64,000 bases of DNA, taken from positions 297,601,756-297,665,755 of the forward strand of contig CM077115.1 in assembly GCA_039619475.1 (NCBI GenBank). The letters are read 5' to 3'. Shown here piece after piece: positions 38,886-52,014 of the stretch. Each line of letters opens with the position of its first letter. Positions within the stretch are counted from its first letter, which is position 1. Both the position numbers and the translations under genes were made by a program. The notes below the pieces were generated by a model that was not told the DNA's origin, did no database searches, and worked only from the letters and a program-made list of their open reading frames with translations. Source of the DNA: Icerya purchasi. Lineage: Eukaryota; Arthropoda; Insecta; Hemiptera; Monophlebidae.

Positions 38886-39033
38886 CACGCCAACGACTTT
38901 CAAACGTTTGTCCAAACATTTTCTACATTTCCAGTTTTCTTCTTAGGCCTTCGTTCCTTCTTCACTGTGATGATACTCTCGACTACCCTCCCGGTGGTTT
39001 CCTACGATTATATATATATATATATATATATAA

Positions 39034-39415
39034 CTCGGCCATTTTGGCCCCGCAAGGAGCTGTGCCCCTTGACCTCTCTTGCTTTTATTTATGTCTCTTT
39101 CCCTTCTATACTTTGTATAAAATGATCAAAATTTACAACGTAATTCTTACTGGCATCAACACAAAAAGAAAAACAAAACATAATCACAAAAATCCTATCT
39201 TAACATTTAACTTTCATTACATAAAATTAAGATATTGTTTCATTACATTTTTCGTTACATAAAATTGTGACATTTTTTAAATAACAATAACAAAAATCCT
39301 ATAAAATATAACAAACGTTACATATAAAATTTGGACATTTTTTTGGAACATTTTGCGTTACATAAAATTCGGACATTTTTTCGAATGGGGGGTAGCCTAA
39401 GATTTACGTTGTAAT
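39034..39415 (+). mobile_element. Interspersed repeat family A, copy 1 (longest)
   Basis: It begins CTCGGCCATTTTGGCCCCGC right after a (TA)n tract and ends GCCTAAGATTTACGTTGTAAT. It shares an ordered series of blocks with 44558-44793 (inverted) and 56998-57172 (direct): GGCCATTTTGGCC, TGCCCCTTGACC, TTTGTATAAAATGATCAAAA, ATAATCACAAAAATCCTAT, CGTTACATAAAATT. The inner TACAACGTAATTCTTA and the 3' terminal TAAGATTTACGTTGTA form an imperfect inverted pair. This copy has about four internal repeats of CGTTACATAAAATT plus GACATTTTTT. Non-coding. It could be a MITE, or a SINE/LINE 3' end with a TA-rich tail. Confidence 0.75.
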
Positions 39416-42400
39416 AAATATATATGTACATGAAAATCGATGCGAGGTACTACCACTTCTATAAATCTTACGAAAGAGTCGCGATTAATCGTAAGTAAGC
39501 GCGACACCCTTAAAAACCGTTAGTTTTACTTCGACCGATACACATTCTTACGGCGCTTTGAGAATGCAACCAGCGTTCTGCTTCCGTTAAACTTTTCAAA
39601 CGATAATTTGTTGATGTCTTCGTATCATTAGGCCCACAAAATGGGACGACGATATTACGGGTACTCTCGCGGACGGAGCGCTGCAGTCAAATTAGCGAAT
39701 GTGACACGGTCGCGTTTTAGCCCACTGGCGGAACAGCGGTAGTCCGGTTTACTACTATGCAAGGAAAAAGTGATCGTTCAGTTTCCCAATCGTTGCTTCA
39801 GGGTCTATGCGAAACATTTTACATGTAAACTAAGGACAAAGTATCTCTCAGATTCTTACTGCGGAGGAAGCCTTTTGTCGTTGCTAGACAAAAAAAATCG
39901 GACTTTCAGCTGGTTGACTATGACAGTGGATGAAAACAAGTACAACCGAGAAAAAAAAAAGTAAATAAATACAAGTGTCCGGTTTTTTCAAACAACTATA
40001 TTACATACTCTTTTAACGGCAAAAACATAGTACATTTTCGCCTCTCCTCTACATCCATATATATGCAAATTTTATTTGATCAGTTCTCGAAACAAAAGAA
40101 ATTATTATTATATCGTTTCAAGAATATAAACACTAAACACAGTTGTATATGCGCTGGCAATGGTTTCGAAGTTGTTTTAATATTTGTTTCCGAATTTAAC
40201 AATCGACTTTTTTCTAGTTCGTTTTGTTGTTTTCGCTAAAACTAAGCGTGCCGACAGGACCGTGCAAAGGTCGGCAAAAATAATTCGCCCTTGCAGGTAC
40301 GATAAAGTAACCGCCCACCGCAGCTGCATATCTTTTCAATGCATACTTGAAACCGAATCGGCCGCCTTCCTCTAGCGGAGCGCTAGTTGTAGTATCCTAC
40401 ACTGTCTGACCACGTCAGTTTGCGTTGAAATTGTCAAATTTCTCGCCGGCACTATTTCCTCATTATTTACCCTTCCGGCGGCACTGCTGCGCATTCTAAA
40501 TCCGCTCAAACGATTTTAACCTCTTCTCCTAATAAAGTTCCTTTCCAACCGGAAAAAATTCCCTCTCGTTCTGTGCGCTTTTTTATCCTCTACCTTCACC
40601 CACATCAGCTTTTCTGCAATTTCCTTCAAAATATTTTACGTCGCGCCGCGTGCGCGCACACAGCAGTTCAGACTTGGACGAAATAAACGATTTTAAACGG
40701 ATTACTAGTTCGAATAAATATGACTGATTTTTTAAGTAGACATCTTATTAATATTTCCTAGAGAAGTCTACCTTCGTCAAAATTTAGACATTTTTCTTGC
40801 TTTTTACCGACTTCAAAAAGAGAAGCACGGACACTACTGGTAATATTATTGTGTTTTTTTGTTATGTAGGTTCGCGCAAAAATCCATGTGACCCAATTTC
40901 GATGATTCCCCCCTTGTTCGTCGAAAAGTATATACCGTTCAGTAGTAGTAGCATGTGGGTTTTTTTTTGGGTTTTTTTTTTACCTACTTAGTGTATTACA
41001 AACTGGCCTTTTAGGCCCGATATACTTGACAGGGAGAATTATTGGCACGGGCGAAGAAGTACCTAATAATCCAGCAAAGATACTCAATAGTTATGAAATA
41101 ACAGGAAAAAATGTGTTTGTTAAGTTTCTAGTATATAATGAACGCCTAAAATATTATCACGATCAACAAATCTTAATCGGGCAAAAAATTCAAATATCAC
41201 CAATTTTCATGGAAATATAGATCCTAATTCGTCATCGTGACGGAAATGCTGGGTGGTTTTTACATTATTGAACGTAACTTTTAAACATGATCCACCCTTT
41301 GTTTATTAGAAATTTTTTCTGTTCAGCGATGCGAGTTTAACGGGGAAAGTATCGGCGATTATTCACTAAGTTTAATCATTAAAATAATAATTATAAAAAA
41401 GCCAGTCTCCGAATAAGAGATATAATTTCTTTGCTTTAATATAAGCAGTTAACAATTAGCCAAAACTTTCTAAAGTTCACACGAAATTCACAAATTGAAA
41501 TAAATAATTAAAAATCGCATTAAACATTTGTTTGATGTTTTCGTTACTTGGCTCACGGAAAACGAACCACTATTATACTCTCACTTAATATGGTTTTTCT
41601 GAATGCTGTTATTCGCGATACGGCAAGTTAGTGTTGTTTAAGAATTGTCTCATATACATCATCTTCTTATCGACTTTTTACTAGTGCATATTTACTAAAT
41701 TTTTGGAGTATTCTTTTTCAAAAAAAGATTTTATAATTCGCAAAATAATTAAACCACTTTTTAAGAAAAAAGCTTTTGGGTTTTTTTTATCCGATATTAA
41801 CCTTTTCCAGTCGAAGATAATCTGTGGAAAAGGTAGGCAAAACATTAGAAAAAAAAAAAACAAAACAAAAAACGCTCGGCTCTTTAGAACATGATTAAAG
41901 GGAGAGCCATTTTCTCCGGTATCCCACGAAAAATTAAGAGCTCGTCTAACATAATTTGCTGTTTCCTAGCAACAAAAATTCGAAAGAAAAACTAAATAAA
42001 TGAAATTTTCTTCGGAGAATTTGTAGTAGTTAAAATTCCATCGTTAACAAATCAGGCCGGGAAACGTAATGGTAATCGAACGAGCATTTTCCAATTGTCG
42101 ACGTGCGTAAATGACACACACATGCAGGATGATAGTGCAGTTCTTCGTCAGAAGCCGACTGACTACTGGCAATAGTAACAAATGGCCCGGAAAATTTCAA
42201 AACGGACAACAGCGAGAAAATTCCCTTCAAGCGGAAAATGTTCCTCAATTCCGAGAAAGTGGCGTCCGAATTCTCGAAAAATAGAGCTTGTCACGCGACC
42301 GGATAGTTATCAGCCCGCTTAACCGTTATCAAATGATTCCACTACTTTAGATAAGGAATTATTAATTGGGTAGAGCTGTCTCCTGTCCGCTATGTTTGAC

Positions 42401-42707
42401 CACGCAAAAATTAGGTTAAATTAATCGAATGCGAGCCGCCATCAACAATCAAGTCCTTGCTCGGCGGCTACTCCTCTCCGAAGCGTTTGTGCCGTCGTGT
42501 CTGGCCGTTATTAGTAGTGGTACTATACAAACTCTCTTCAATTCTTCAAACGACGTGAGCTGCACCTCAAAAGCGCTTCTACATTTAGGCCGAGACTGCA
42601 AAGTAAATTCCCCCTCCTTCGTTAATGTGAAGCGGGTTGTTCCCGAATACAGTTGATCATATAGTGTTCAAAATCGGGCCTGAGAAATAGGCGACAACCT
42701 AATAACC

Positions 42708-42710
<3 letters not shown>

Positions 42711-42766
<56 letters not shown>
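42711..42766. repeat. (TA)n microsatellite, 56 bp
   Basis: Twenty-eight uninterrupted TA units, the longest perfect TA run in the window. It lies 14 bp upstream of a SINE copy. Confidence 0.95.
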
Positions 42767-42767
<1 letters not shown>

Positions 42768-42780
42768 TATATTTCCCATC

Positions 42781-42932
42781 ACGACTACCGTAATGAACTT
42801 GGTTAATCAATAGTTTTTCGTTCGGATAGAACACCGAGCAGCAGGTCGAATCCCGATTATTCCGTTAATTAGGAATATAGAAAAATTCTTCCTGCGCTGC
42901 ACTGACCGATTCCTCAAAAAAAAAAAAAAAAA
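42781..42932 (+). mobile_element. tRNA-derived SINE, copy 3
   Basis: The head reads ACGACTACCGTAATGAACTT then GGTTAATCAATAG, followed by TTCGTTCGGATAGAAC. The B box is GGTCGAATCCC (42844-42854). The body GAAAAATTCTTCCTGCGCTG extends further than in copies 1 and 2 and matches copy 4. The tail is A17. The A box is degraded (TAATGAACTTGG). Confidence 0.75.
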
Positions 42933-43432
42933 GTATATTTCCCATCAGACATCGGAAAAAGACAAATTAATTTTAAAAAACCGAAATGCTACATATAAAT
43001 AGCGGAGTTTTTTTCTTTTCGAGTTTTTTTTTTAATTCGCTTTTACCAAAAATTAATGGGAATAAAAATTAAAAATTAACCCGTCCGCTGTTAGTCGGCT
43101 GTCACGCTTTGTTAAATCGCTTAAGAAAAAAACGAAAACTAATATACCTGCGACGTTATGACCTTGGTGCAATTTTTTTTCCTCAAAACATTGCACACGC
43201 GCGCACGCACGCTTCTTTCCTAGTCTTGTGCCGCGACTTCTCCGACTCTTCCATCGCACAACGATAAACAGATTTCGCAATATAATCTCCGAGTCATTCT
43301 CCGCCGCGCGCAATATTTTTTAATTACAGTTGAAAAAAAATTGCGTATGCAACGGAAATTTTTTCGTTTTCCATTTGTTCCCAAGAATTAATTGGAAAAA
43401 GCAGGAGCAATAAATACGAGACGATTAACAAT

Positions 43433-43457
43433 CCGAACCGAACCGAACCGAACCGAA
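43433..43457. repeat. 5-bp tandem repeat (CCGAA)n
   Basis: About five units, the last one with a C-to-T change. It is unlike the insect telomere repeat TTAGG. Confidence 0.9.
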
Positions 43458-44334
43458 TCGGGGCCATCTCTTAAGAGAATGTAACATTCGTGGCCGTCGA
43501 TAAAAACGAATTTATCAGCTGGCATAATATATTTAATAGCTTTCGAAAATTTCTACTAAAAAGAACAACACAATCGAGACACTTTTTTATTAATTAATAA
43601 CCGAACCGAATTTGTTTTTAGAATATTATTTCAAAAAAACACAAATGAAAAACTGACGTTTAAATATTTTTATTCCTTCTCTCAATAGATTTCAATTCAT
43701 CAGCAATAGAGGTTGTGTTGCTGAATCGATTTTCTTTCACACGAGAAAAAAGAGTAATATAAAGGGGCTATTATGAAAAACGATAAATATAACAATCATC
43801 TACATATAACAGTTTTTATGAAATGATCATCAATGATCTATCAAACGCCTGGCATGTATATATAACGTTGGTTTCTATTCCAGAAGTCCGTTTAGGTAGT
43901 AATTGCTCCAATTAAATATAGAACACTTTTTTTAAAAAACAATTTTTATCCTACCACACCGTTTAAAACTACATAATTTCCACTAGATTAGGGCTCGGCC
44001 ATACTAATGTGTTCATAGTTTTTCAATAACATACCACCTCCATCCTGTCCCTTCTGTAACACTTTTCAGCTTACTCTCCGACATATCGTAACAGGTTGCA
44101 ATAATTTATCCGAATACCGCCAAAAATTTAATCTATCCTCAAACCTTTCCCAATTAATCCATATATGGAAATGATCTTTTCCAATTCCTCAAAAACTGTA
44201 ATTTATATTAATACTCTGTAATTAATAACATAGTCACGGCTTGATCACCTCATAATTGTGTTAAAGTCGCATATAAATTAAACATTAAAAGAAAAGAAAA
44301 TACACATATTCCACTTCTTTTTAAAATTCCTTTA

Positions 44335-44362
44335 GATGATAATAATAATAATAATAATAATA
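44335..44362. repeat. (ATA)n microsatellite
   Basis: About nine trinucleotide units. Confidence 0.9.
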
Positions 44363-44557
44363 AACGGTAAGTCGTTCAGAAACGATTCCTGAATCCACAA
44401 GTTATTCCGAACGTTTTATCGTAGATAATTTTCCTACACACACACAACAAATATTTTTTTTTTTTTTTTTTTTATAAACGGTAAAAACACCATTTTTAAT
44501 TATGTCCTTTCGAAATATATCCTTTCCTTTCTCTGAAATTTATAGTGCATATTAATT

Positions 44558-44793
44558 AATTACAACGTAATTCTTAGGCCTACCCCCCATTAGAAAAAAT
44601 GTCCCAATTTTATGTAACGTTTGTTATATTTTATAGGATTTCTGTGATTATGTTATCACATATTCATATGGACCGATTTAGAATTACATTGTAAATTTTG
44701 ATCATTTTATACAAAGTATAGAAGAGAAAGAGATGGAAATGTAAGCAAGAGGGGTCAAGGGGCACATTCCCTTGCGAGGCCAAAATGGTCGAG
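44558..44793 (-). mobile_element. Interspersed repeat family A, copy 2 (inverted)
   Basis: Read on the minus strand it starts CTCGACCATTTTGGCCTCGC after a TA-rich tract (44794-44860), and ends GGCCTAAGAATTACGTTGTA. It keeps TGCCCCTTGACC, the CTATACTTTGTATAAAATGA block, and one CGTTACATAAAATT unit. The middle is shorter than in copy 1 and contains unique sequence. Confidence 0.75.
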
Positions 44794-47020
44794 TTTATAT
44801 ATATAATATACATATATTTATTTATATATACATACATATATATATAAATAAATATTATACACGTATATATAAGCATGTATGACGTTGGAGAGAATGTTTT
44901 TGTTTTGTTTTGTTTTGGTTTTTTTTTCAGTTCGATAGTCATGTAGCTCTTACGCACTGCGTTCACCAACCTCACGCGCTTGTGTTTCAACAATTGTAGA
45001 TCAAAACTTTTTTTATAGACAAGTTGTAAAAAATAAATAAATTTGTAATTTTCGATTATTTTTGAATGAGCTCATGTTTGAAATATTTTCAAGTTTTTAA
45101 ACCAATCATAACACGAAAGATTGTAAAAAAAATCAAAACGTTTTAAATTTGGACAGATCTATACAGTGAATATATCGTATTGAACTGTGAGGGATGTATA
45201 ATATGTATATATGTTGCGGAAAACTTATTAAAAGAATTGAGAAAAGAAGTTAAGCGGGGTATATATTATTCAAAAATTTCTCCGAGCTACGTTATAAAAT
45301 ATTAGAAGTTAACTCGGAAGCTAACATTTGTATCTGCTGAATTATCTTGTAAATTTGTGAATTTTTTTTTCAAACAAACCGTTTGTACGTGAAATAGCCC
45401 ATCGGTATTACGTACAACGTAAAATTAGGAAAACGTGGGTTATGAATCGTTTGCATCTATGATTCATGATAGACGGTGTCGTTTTGTCCTATCTTGATTA
45501 ATCAAGTGAAACGTGCACTTTATACACTTCCATTTTGTCTCGGAAGTGTTTTTTCGTTTAATCAGCCAGTTCTAATAATCGTGCTCCTTAGATAGATTCG
45601 TCCTCTGCATGCTTGTGTGCTCTCCCCTTTCGTTTGTTATTAATCTTTGAAAACTCGTTTCGATGCTTCGTCCTGAAATGCAGTACGCTCGTATTCTAGA
45701 ATGTTCCTTTGCGCGGTAAATTTTAGCTATTTCGATTTTATGCGTCCATCTTCCTGAATCTCAGACACCTGCATACTTTTCCATCTCTTGGTGTGTATGC
45801 AGAGTACCGCCACCACTCTCTCTCAATCCGAACACTTTCATACAGCTCTGGTTCCACATATAACCTCACACAAACTTCATCTCCGTTTCTTCCGGCTACG
45901 TACGATGGAAAACCTAGATATACGAACGTCTAATTACACATAATAGGAAGAAATCTTCAACGATGCGCCCATCTCTTCCGCTTACCAACACTCCATTGCG
46001 CGCATTCGTTCCTACACGCTCGGTATTCATTAAAGTCTCTCGGTATTCTCCCCATTTCCGACCGCAAAAATTTCAATTTCAAATCGGCCGCAGTTTCATT
46101 CCCCGATTGTCCTGCACTCTTATCATTTCACCGCCAGCCATTAAACCTGGTCATTACAACTTCCGTTTGCGCCGGTTGTCGTCAGTCGTAATTATCATGA
46201 CCGATTATATAGATTTTTCCATCCAGTTTGTAACAACTCTTCCGTTATTCGTCGCGCGGTGTATAAGTGCCGCTACGCCGTGTCTCACCAAATCTATCAA
46301 GTTTCAAGTACTCTCTTTCTTAATTGCGCAAATCAAGACGAGAACGAGCTGGTTCTGATTAAACAAGTACCGGCGTTACCGGAATAATGTGTAAGCTGTT
46401 AGAGAAACTCTAACGGGAGAAAAAGAGAAACACGAAAAAACAAACAAACTTGAAGTCCAACAGGTGGTGCTCGGTTGAAGACGCAGCGCGACGCAGGAGG
46501 CACGTAATTGACTCTTATGAAGCTCCCGCAATCCGATACGCACACATACAAACACAAATCACGTTCAAGAGACAACATGTTAAATTAGTGTTAAAATATG
46601 GATTAGCGAAATGTGTGTAATTCGTCACATCGGAAAGGAGGGCTAATGTCGAACGCGGCCTACAAACTTTGTACTAGAACAGTTGACGGCGACAGAGATG
46701 GAATCCGACATTTCGCATGAGGTTTGATGAATCATCGGAGAGCAGCACGGAGAAAGAGAAATTCAATTATCCGGAAGGCGAGAATGAACATGACGACTAA
46801 ACAAGGCCGAAGCATTAAGATTACGGATAGGATACTGTCATATAGATAAATTCTAGTACGGTTCGCAATAGTCGTTGTAAACTTTTAATAGAATTTTAAC
46901 GAATGAGATAAATCGATTTCTTTCTAATTTTTAAGTACAGCTCTAGTCATCATCTTCGCACGCACGGCAATAGTTCAGTAGAAAAGGTGAGAGGATGCCA
47001 ATTTTATCATTATTTTTAAC
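44794..47020. other. Non-coding stretch with a CpG-rich part (about 45.7-46.8 kb)
   Basis: No gene is recognised. The flank is TA-rich up to 44860. CpG becomes frequent from about 45.7 kb, and a 131-residue plus-strand frame (45963-46358) lies in that part but has no domain, conserved motif or splice context. Confidence 0.45.
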
Positions 47021-48536
47021 TTAACCTTTTAACTACCAATTATTATGAATTTTTGAATTGTTTCAGTATTTTCGTTTTTTTCCTGTTTAGGCACGACCTT
47101 TTTAGTTCAGAAACGAAGGAACACAATATTTTGATCAGGGTGAAGGGGCAAAACAGGTTGGACATATAAATGTTCCAATGGTATTTTATGGGGCTGGTTA
47201 CGTTTGTCCCACTGGTATTTTCCTTTCCCAATGAAAAATAAGTAAACCGTAAAAAAAAAAACAGAATTTTATTTAAATACAAGTAAATCGAACAAACATA
47301 AAAATACGAAACTATATTCCAATTAAAAACAAAACTTGCCTACATTATGCAATAATCGTACTCGTTTTGAGGGCCTCACTTGTCTGGCCGGACGTTTGTT
47401 TTCCATGCAAAATCGATGATTCTGCAAGTGGAACTAAGAATTGGAGCAATTTGTTTTTTTTTCTGTGTACATCCATATGGATGATCCATGCATTGACTAC
47501 AGCAACCATGAGAAGGCGATATAAAAAACCTTTTTCCGTCATTTCAAAGACTTTCTTCGAAAGTCGTATCTGATAAATGTACACCACCGATATAGCGGTT
47601 ATAGAACTTGACCTGAGCTGGACAAAAAACCTCCAAATGTATCCCGTCCTTCTGTTTTCTGGTAGCAGTCATTGAGGTAGCTCTGTGGCAGTTGCTTGTA
47701 TCTATGAAATCTTTACTATCCTGCCACCTGCTCACTAAAACTCCATCTGCTGAAACCCTCAATTGACATTCTCCTTTTCTCAATTTCCCCGTGAATTTAG
47801 GTGCACTTTTACGATTGGAAATCAGTGTATCAACAGTGGGTTGTTCACAATGTAAAGAAACGGTCAAAATAAATTTATCGATAGTTATTTGTCAAATGAC
47901 TAAACTAGAAACGAACTATAAAGTAGCGACGTTATACACATCAATATGAACTGTAACGGAGCAGAATGAACTGGTGTCGGTAAAGTGAAAATTTATAATA
48001 TACAACTCAACTCTTCCTATGTTATAGATCGTATGCATTTATTTTTAAAGATAAAGTCGTAGATTAAAAACAAATTTAGGTTAAAATACTATCAGCTTTT
48101 ACACGAAAATAAACGCAAGTAACATTTATCGGTAGAATTTTTTACTCTGTATTACAATTCAATTCAATTTAAATAAATAAAACGTAATCAAATATTAGTT
48201 TGCGTCATACGATTTTGATAATTTCATTATTTTTACTTACCAACAAAACTAAGTAACCGAAAAAATACACGAAAAAAGCCGGCACAATTTTTACCAACTA
48301 TTGGTCGTCAACACAAACCAAGAATGACACAACAATAAAATGATAGCTTATCATAGATGAGCGCTAACCATTCCTGCACTGAGTAGAACTGGGATCTAGC
48401 GGTGTTTGGTGAAACTACAGATTCTAGGGAACACGAAAAACCAATGGGAATTCGTTTATCGGTTTTCAATGGGAATCGAGCTGTTTTGTAGTTTTTAGCA
48501 CCTACTGGTATAACCGAATGGTCGTCAAAGGGTTAA
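47021..48536 (-). mobile_element. Decayed piggyBac-like DNA transposon with TTAA ends
   Basis: The two ends are inverted copies: TTAACCTTTTAACTACCA at 47021, and on the other strand TTAACCCTTTGACGACCA from 48536. TTAA is the target site duplicated by piggyBac transposases, and CCCTTTG-type termini are common in the group. The 1.5-kb interval between them holds a piggyBac transposase remnant on the minus strand. About 600 bp lie between the promoter-side end and the remnant; these hold no recognisable N-terminal or central transposase sequence, so the coding region probably suffered an internal deletion. A GGTAAGTAAA donor-like site near 48235 (minus strand) could be a relic of a first intron. 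Confidence 0.8.
47345..47893 (-). pseudogene. piggyBac-like transposase C-terminal catalytic remnant
   Basis: Minus strand. The family (DDE_Tnp_1_7, as in PGBD proteins) is a cut-and-paste transposase with three catalytic Asp. Visible in order: a TIDKFI segment that may match the DNFFTS motif carrying the second Asp (near 47880), SNRKSAPK, LRKGECQLRVSADGVLV, SRWQDSKDF, a KQKDG turn, CPAQVKFYNRYIGGVHLSD, and after a frameshift (about 47565) a continuing frame with KGFLYRLLMVAVVNAWIIH and DVHRKK. GGVD, which holds the third catalytic Asp, is GGVH here. A stop lies just upstream of the TIDKF segment. The N-terminal half, the first Asp and any C-terminal zinc-binding tail are not seen. With the frameshift and the Asp loss it must be inactive. 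Confidence 0.85.
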
Positions 48537-51500
48537 AGAAAATTTTTAAACTATACATAACTGGAAACTGAAAAACTCATCATAATCTTCACCGAACGAG
48601 ACAACTTTTAATTTGATAGACTCGAGCAGCAACGGTATGTCGAATTATTTTACATCTCAAATGAAACCATCGTGCCATATGCTTCGAATAAACAGAAAAT
48701 ACTACTTATTTATAAGACATTTTTTTTTTCCATTGAGAATTTTTTAAAGTAAATGCGTATTGTTAGCGCAGTCCGCTATCGAGAGACAAAGCCGATTTTT
48801 GACAGTCAACAAAATTACGCTTTTAAGAGGCAACGGTAAGATAACAACAGCGCGCTGTTCATTTCAACAATAATTTCCAGCTTTACAATTCGGTCTCATT
48901 TATAATTATGCACGTAATACCTCGGTTTATTTCGGTGTACTGACGGACACTGAAATTCATAGCAACTGATTAGCAAACTTGATCCAGTCATCATTTCCGT
49001 ATTATTTTTCACGTTCCCTACATTACTGTAAATGTTTTGCAAGCGTTTCCGCTGCAGAATTGTAAATACCGGTTCTGCATACTATTATTATGTTTAAAAT
49101 ATCATCAACATTTCGAATCCACGAAAAACTTTAAAACTCGTTATATTTCAATTCGCGTTTTTTTGAGATCAAAAAAAAAATGAAATAATTTAAAACATTT
49201 TTTTTTTTTTTGAAAATGATATATATTTCCGAAATAGAAAAAACAAACGATAATTAAAAGTATCCTCGGTAGCTGATGATATGTCCGAATTCATCATCCG
49301 ATTTGGATTGACGAGCAGAATGGATATTAATAATTTTAATGAGAAAGTTTATTTCTACTCGGAATGCTATTAGATTATAATCGGAGTTTGTTGACTGGGA
49401 TGCTTAAGCGGCAAGGACCGATTAATTATTTACCTAGCTTTATTCCTGCGTCGTTTGCAAAAAAAAGTTAATACGTTTAGCAAAGATTACTTACGCGTGA
49501 TGCGGATATAGTATCTTTTTTTATATGCATTTTTGTAATATTTCTTCATATTTGACCACACATAGACCCACTTTAATGATTTCACACAAATGCATGGCTC
49601 CCAATGAGTATAATTAATCGCCAAATAAGGTGAAAAAAGGTTGCCTGCTCTTAGAGAAATACTTTTTATTATTTTTTATACGTAACAAACGCGTTTCATA
49701 TAAAATATCACGGAAAGTTACTTAAAATATCGTCAGCCATATTTACCATGCAAACAAAAAAACACTAATTTTCATAATGCGTAAACAAGAATTAGCAATG
49801 AAAAATCTAAAAAAGTCCTACAGTCCGTTCTACGGCAATTGCACAGGTGACTTCTCATTTTCGGTCATTAAAGGGAAAATGCAAAAAAAAACCCACCTGT
49901 AAATTTTTCACGATCGAAACTTTTGAAATCAAGAGGACCACGAGTGATTTTGAAATATTATCAGCGCTAACTACCATGTAGATCCGAATGGAGGAAATGA
50001 ATCTGAAACCGTTGCACCAATCTACACGTTCGGCATTGATGGAATAATTATGTCCGAGCATTATTCTTTTAAATCAAAACTCATCATCTTTGTAGAATAC
50101 AGTTATTAGTTAAAAATATTTACGCCAAAAATTGTGAAATACAAAAAAAAAACAATTTTAAAGTCCGGTACAAAAACTTTACGGGAAAAAAAAAAGGTGC
50201 CTTAAAAAATGAAAAATAATCATATTACGATTATTCTTAAACATCAACTTTATGGAGCCCATACCCGATTAAGTAGTAATAAATATTCAACAACACTTAG
50301 AAATAGAAAACGAGTTATTGTCACACTAATTAGTTTTTTTTCTTTTTGTTCGCTGTTACCGCGTGTAGCAATGATACAAAAACTGAGAGGACGCGAACGT
50401 AATATTCGATTTGAAACTGTAGTACAAAATACTAAATGGGTACAATAAACATGGCCACAAATAATGTTTTAACATAACCCAGGAGGGGTGTGAATTATGC
50501 GAAATTATTAGGAAGAGAAACTTCCCGTTCAGAGCCGGAAGTGTACATAAGGCGCTCAAACACGATTGCGCGGAAAAAGTTGCGGATGTGAATTTACCAT
50601 CAAAAGTTTTTCATTTTAGAATATTAGTCGATTGGGCGCTTAATAAAATAAATTTATACAAAAAGTAACAAGAACACTTGGTGTGGTGTCATTTTATCAC
50701 ACAAAAGGCTATATAAACAGTGTAAACAACTAAGATTAAAAAATACATTAATTACGCAATACTGTTAATGCCTTCTAAGTTGCGCAATGAGATCGTTGCA
50801 TTGCACTTTGTAATTCGGATGGAAAAATTCAAATTTACCCAAAAGATATTATGATGATTACGCAATCGCCAAATAATAACCGCAGATATACGGATTAGTC
50901 GGCCAGCGATAGATGCTGAAATAGCACCAACTCCGTCATACGATCATTATTATATATTTGCCTCGTGATTACTTTTTATTCACTCTGCACTACTATCAGC
51001 AGCCTTTTAGAATAAAGGTCTGGCGAAGGAATAAACAGTGACATACACCTTCATCACAGCATCCACAGTCTCATACCATATTCACCGGGTACTCAGCAGA
51101 AACTCTTACCTCTACACGCTTATGTTGTTTGAATTCGCGATGACGTCGCTTAAACGGTCCGTATTATATACTATATCGTACATACTTTTGCCCCGAATTA
51201 CACATTGGTTTGATTACAATCTATAATGCCCCCCTTATCTGTTAACTCGGCAGTGAAAGTCGACGGCACAGGCCGAGCTTAAATTTCTTTAATAAACCCG
51301 CATAAATAACAATGCAGCAATGACTGTCCAAATGCGCATTTTGTTTTAATCCGAAATAATTCCTTCACCTCTTTCTTTTTCAGTTGGCGCTCTCGTTAAT
51401 TAAAAAGCCTACTTGTCTCATAATCCACGGGGGGGGGGGCAATTTTATGAGTAAGTCGGCAAAGTTACCTCCCTCGGATTAAAATTCCAGCGGAGCTAAT

Positions 51501-51993
51501 TTCGTGCTTGGGCGCAGTTCTATTAACACGATGTTGGTTGATTTTAAGAAGGACCTTACACGATTTCAAAATCAATTCGATCATCGTATATGTCCAATTC
51601 TTTTTTGTTTTCGAGAACTCTGCCATTTTTAGAACAACAACTTCGTCTAGTCTCCACGGTCATTTCGAAGTCAAATTTAATATTTCCTTTCTCGCGACTG
51701 ACAATTATCGGCAGCTTCTTCGAAATAGAATCTACATAATTTCTATCGGTTTGTTACTTTCCCAGGGGGCTCCAGAAGCTATGTAACCGTTTTTACCTCA
51801 CGATACATATATCCTAGCCGCGTAAACGACGCTTGAAAACTGTTAAAGCTTTAAAAAAAAAACCAAAACAAAGACAATCTGATTTTTACTTATTTTTGTA
51901 CTTTTAAATTAATCGTATAAAAATATGCAGCCATACGTTTTACAATGATAGCACCTACCTATTAAGAGCCCTACCATTTACATATATTATAGA

Positions 51994-52014
51994 TGTGTGT
52001 GTGTGTGTGTGTGT
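51994..52014. repeat. (TG)n microsatellite
   Basis: About ten perfect units. Confidence 0.95.

Larger units (their letters stand above)
33258..39033. other. Non-coding stretch with CpG-rich clusters
   Basis: No gene is confirmed. It contains an unassigned open region (35033-35490, minus), an ATT microsatellite, CpG-rich clusters between 36.2 and 38.6 kb, a G12 run (37194-37205), an A31 run (38852-38882) and a (TA)n tract (39009-39032) leading into repeat family A. Confidence 0.5.
39416..44557. other. AT-rich non-coding stretch
   Basis: No gene is recognised. It holds a long (TA)n tract, a SINE (42781-42932), a CCGAA tandem repeat, an ATA microsatellite and a T run of about 20 near 44455-44473. 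Confidence 0.6.

Noticed and set aside
38826..39262. Open frames across the start of repeat family A
   Set aside because: They run from an A31 tract through a (TA)n tract into a non-coding repeat that is broken differently in the other two copies.
45963..46358. 131-codon plus-strand open frame
   Set aside because: No domain, no repeated or conserved motif, and it lies in a CpG-rich block where stops are rare.
47043..47282. Extra open frame inside the piggyBac copy
   Set aside because: Lies downstream of the transposase remnant and shows no transposase motif; probably chance in the 3' non-coding part.
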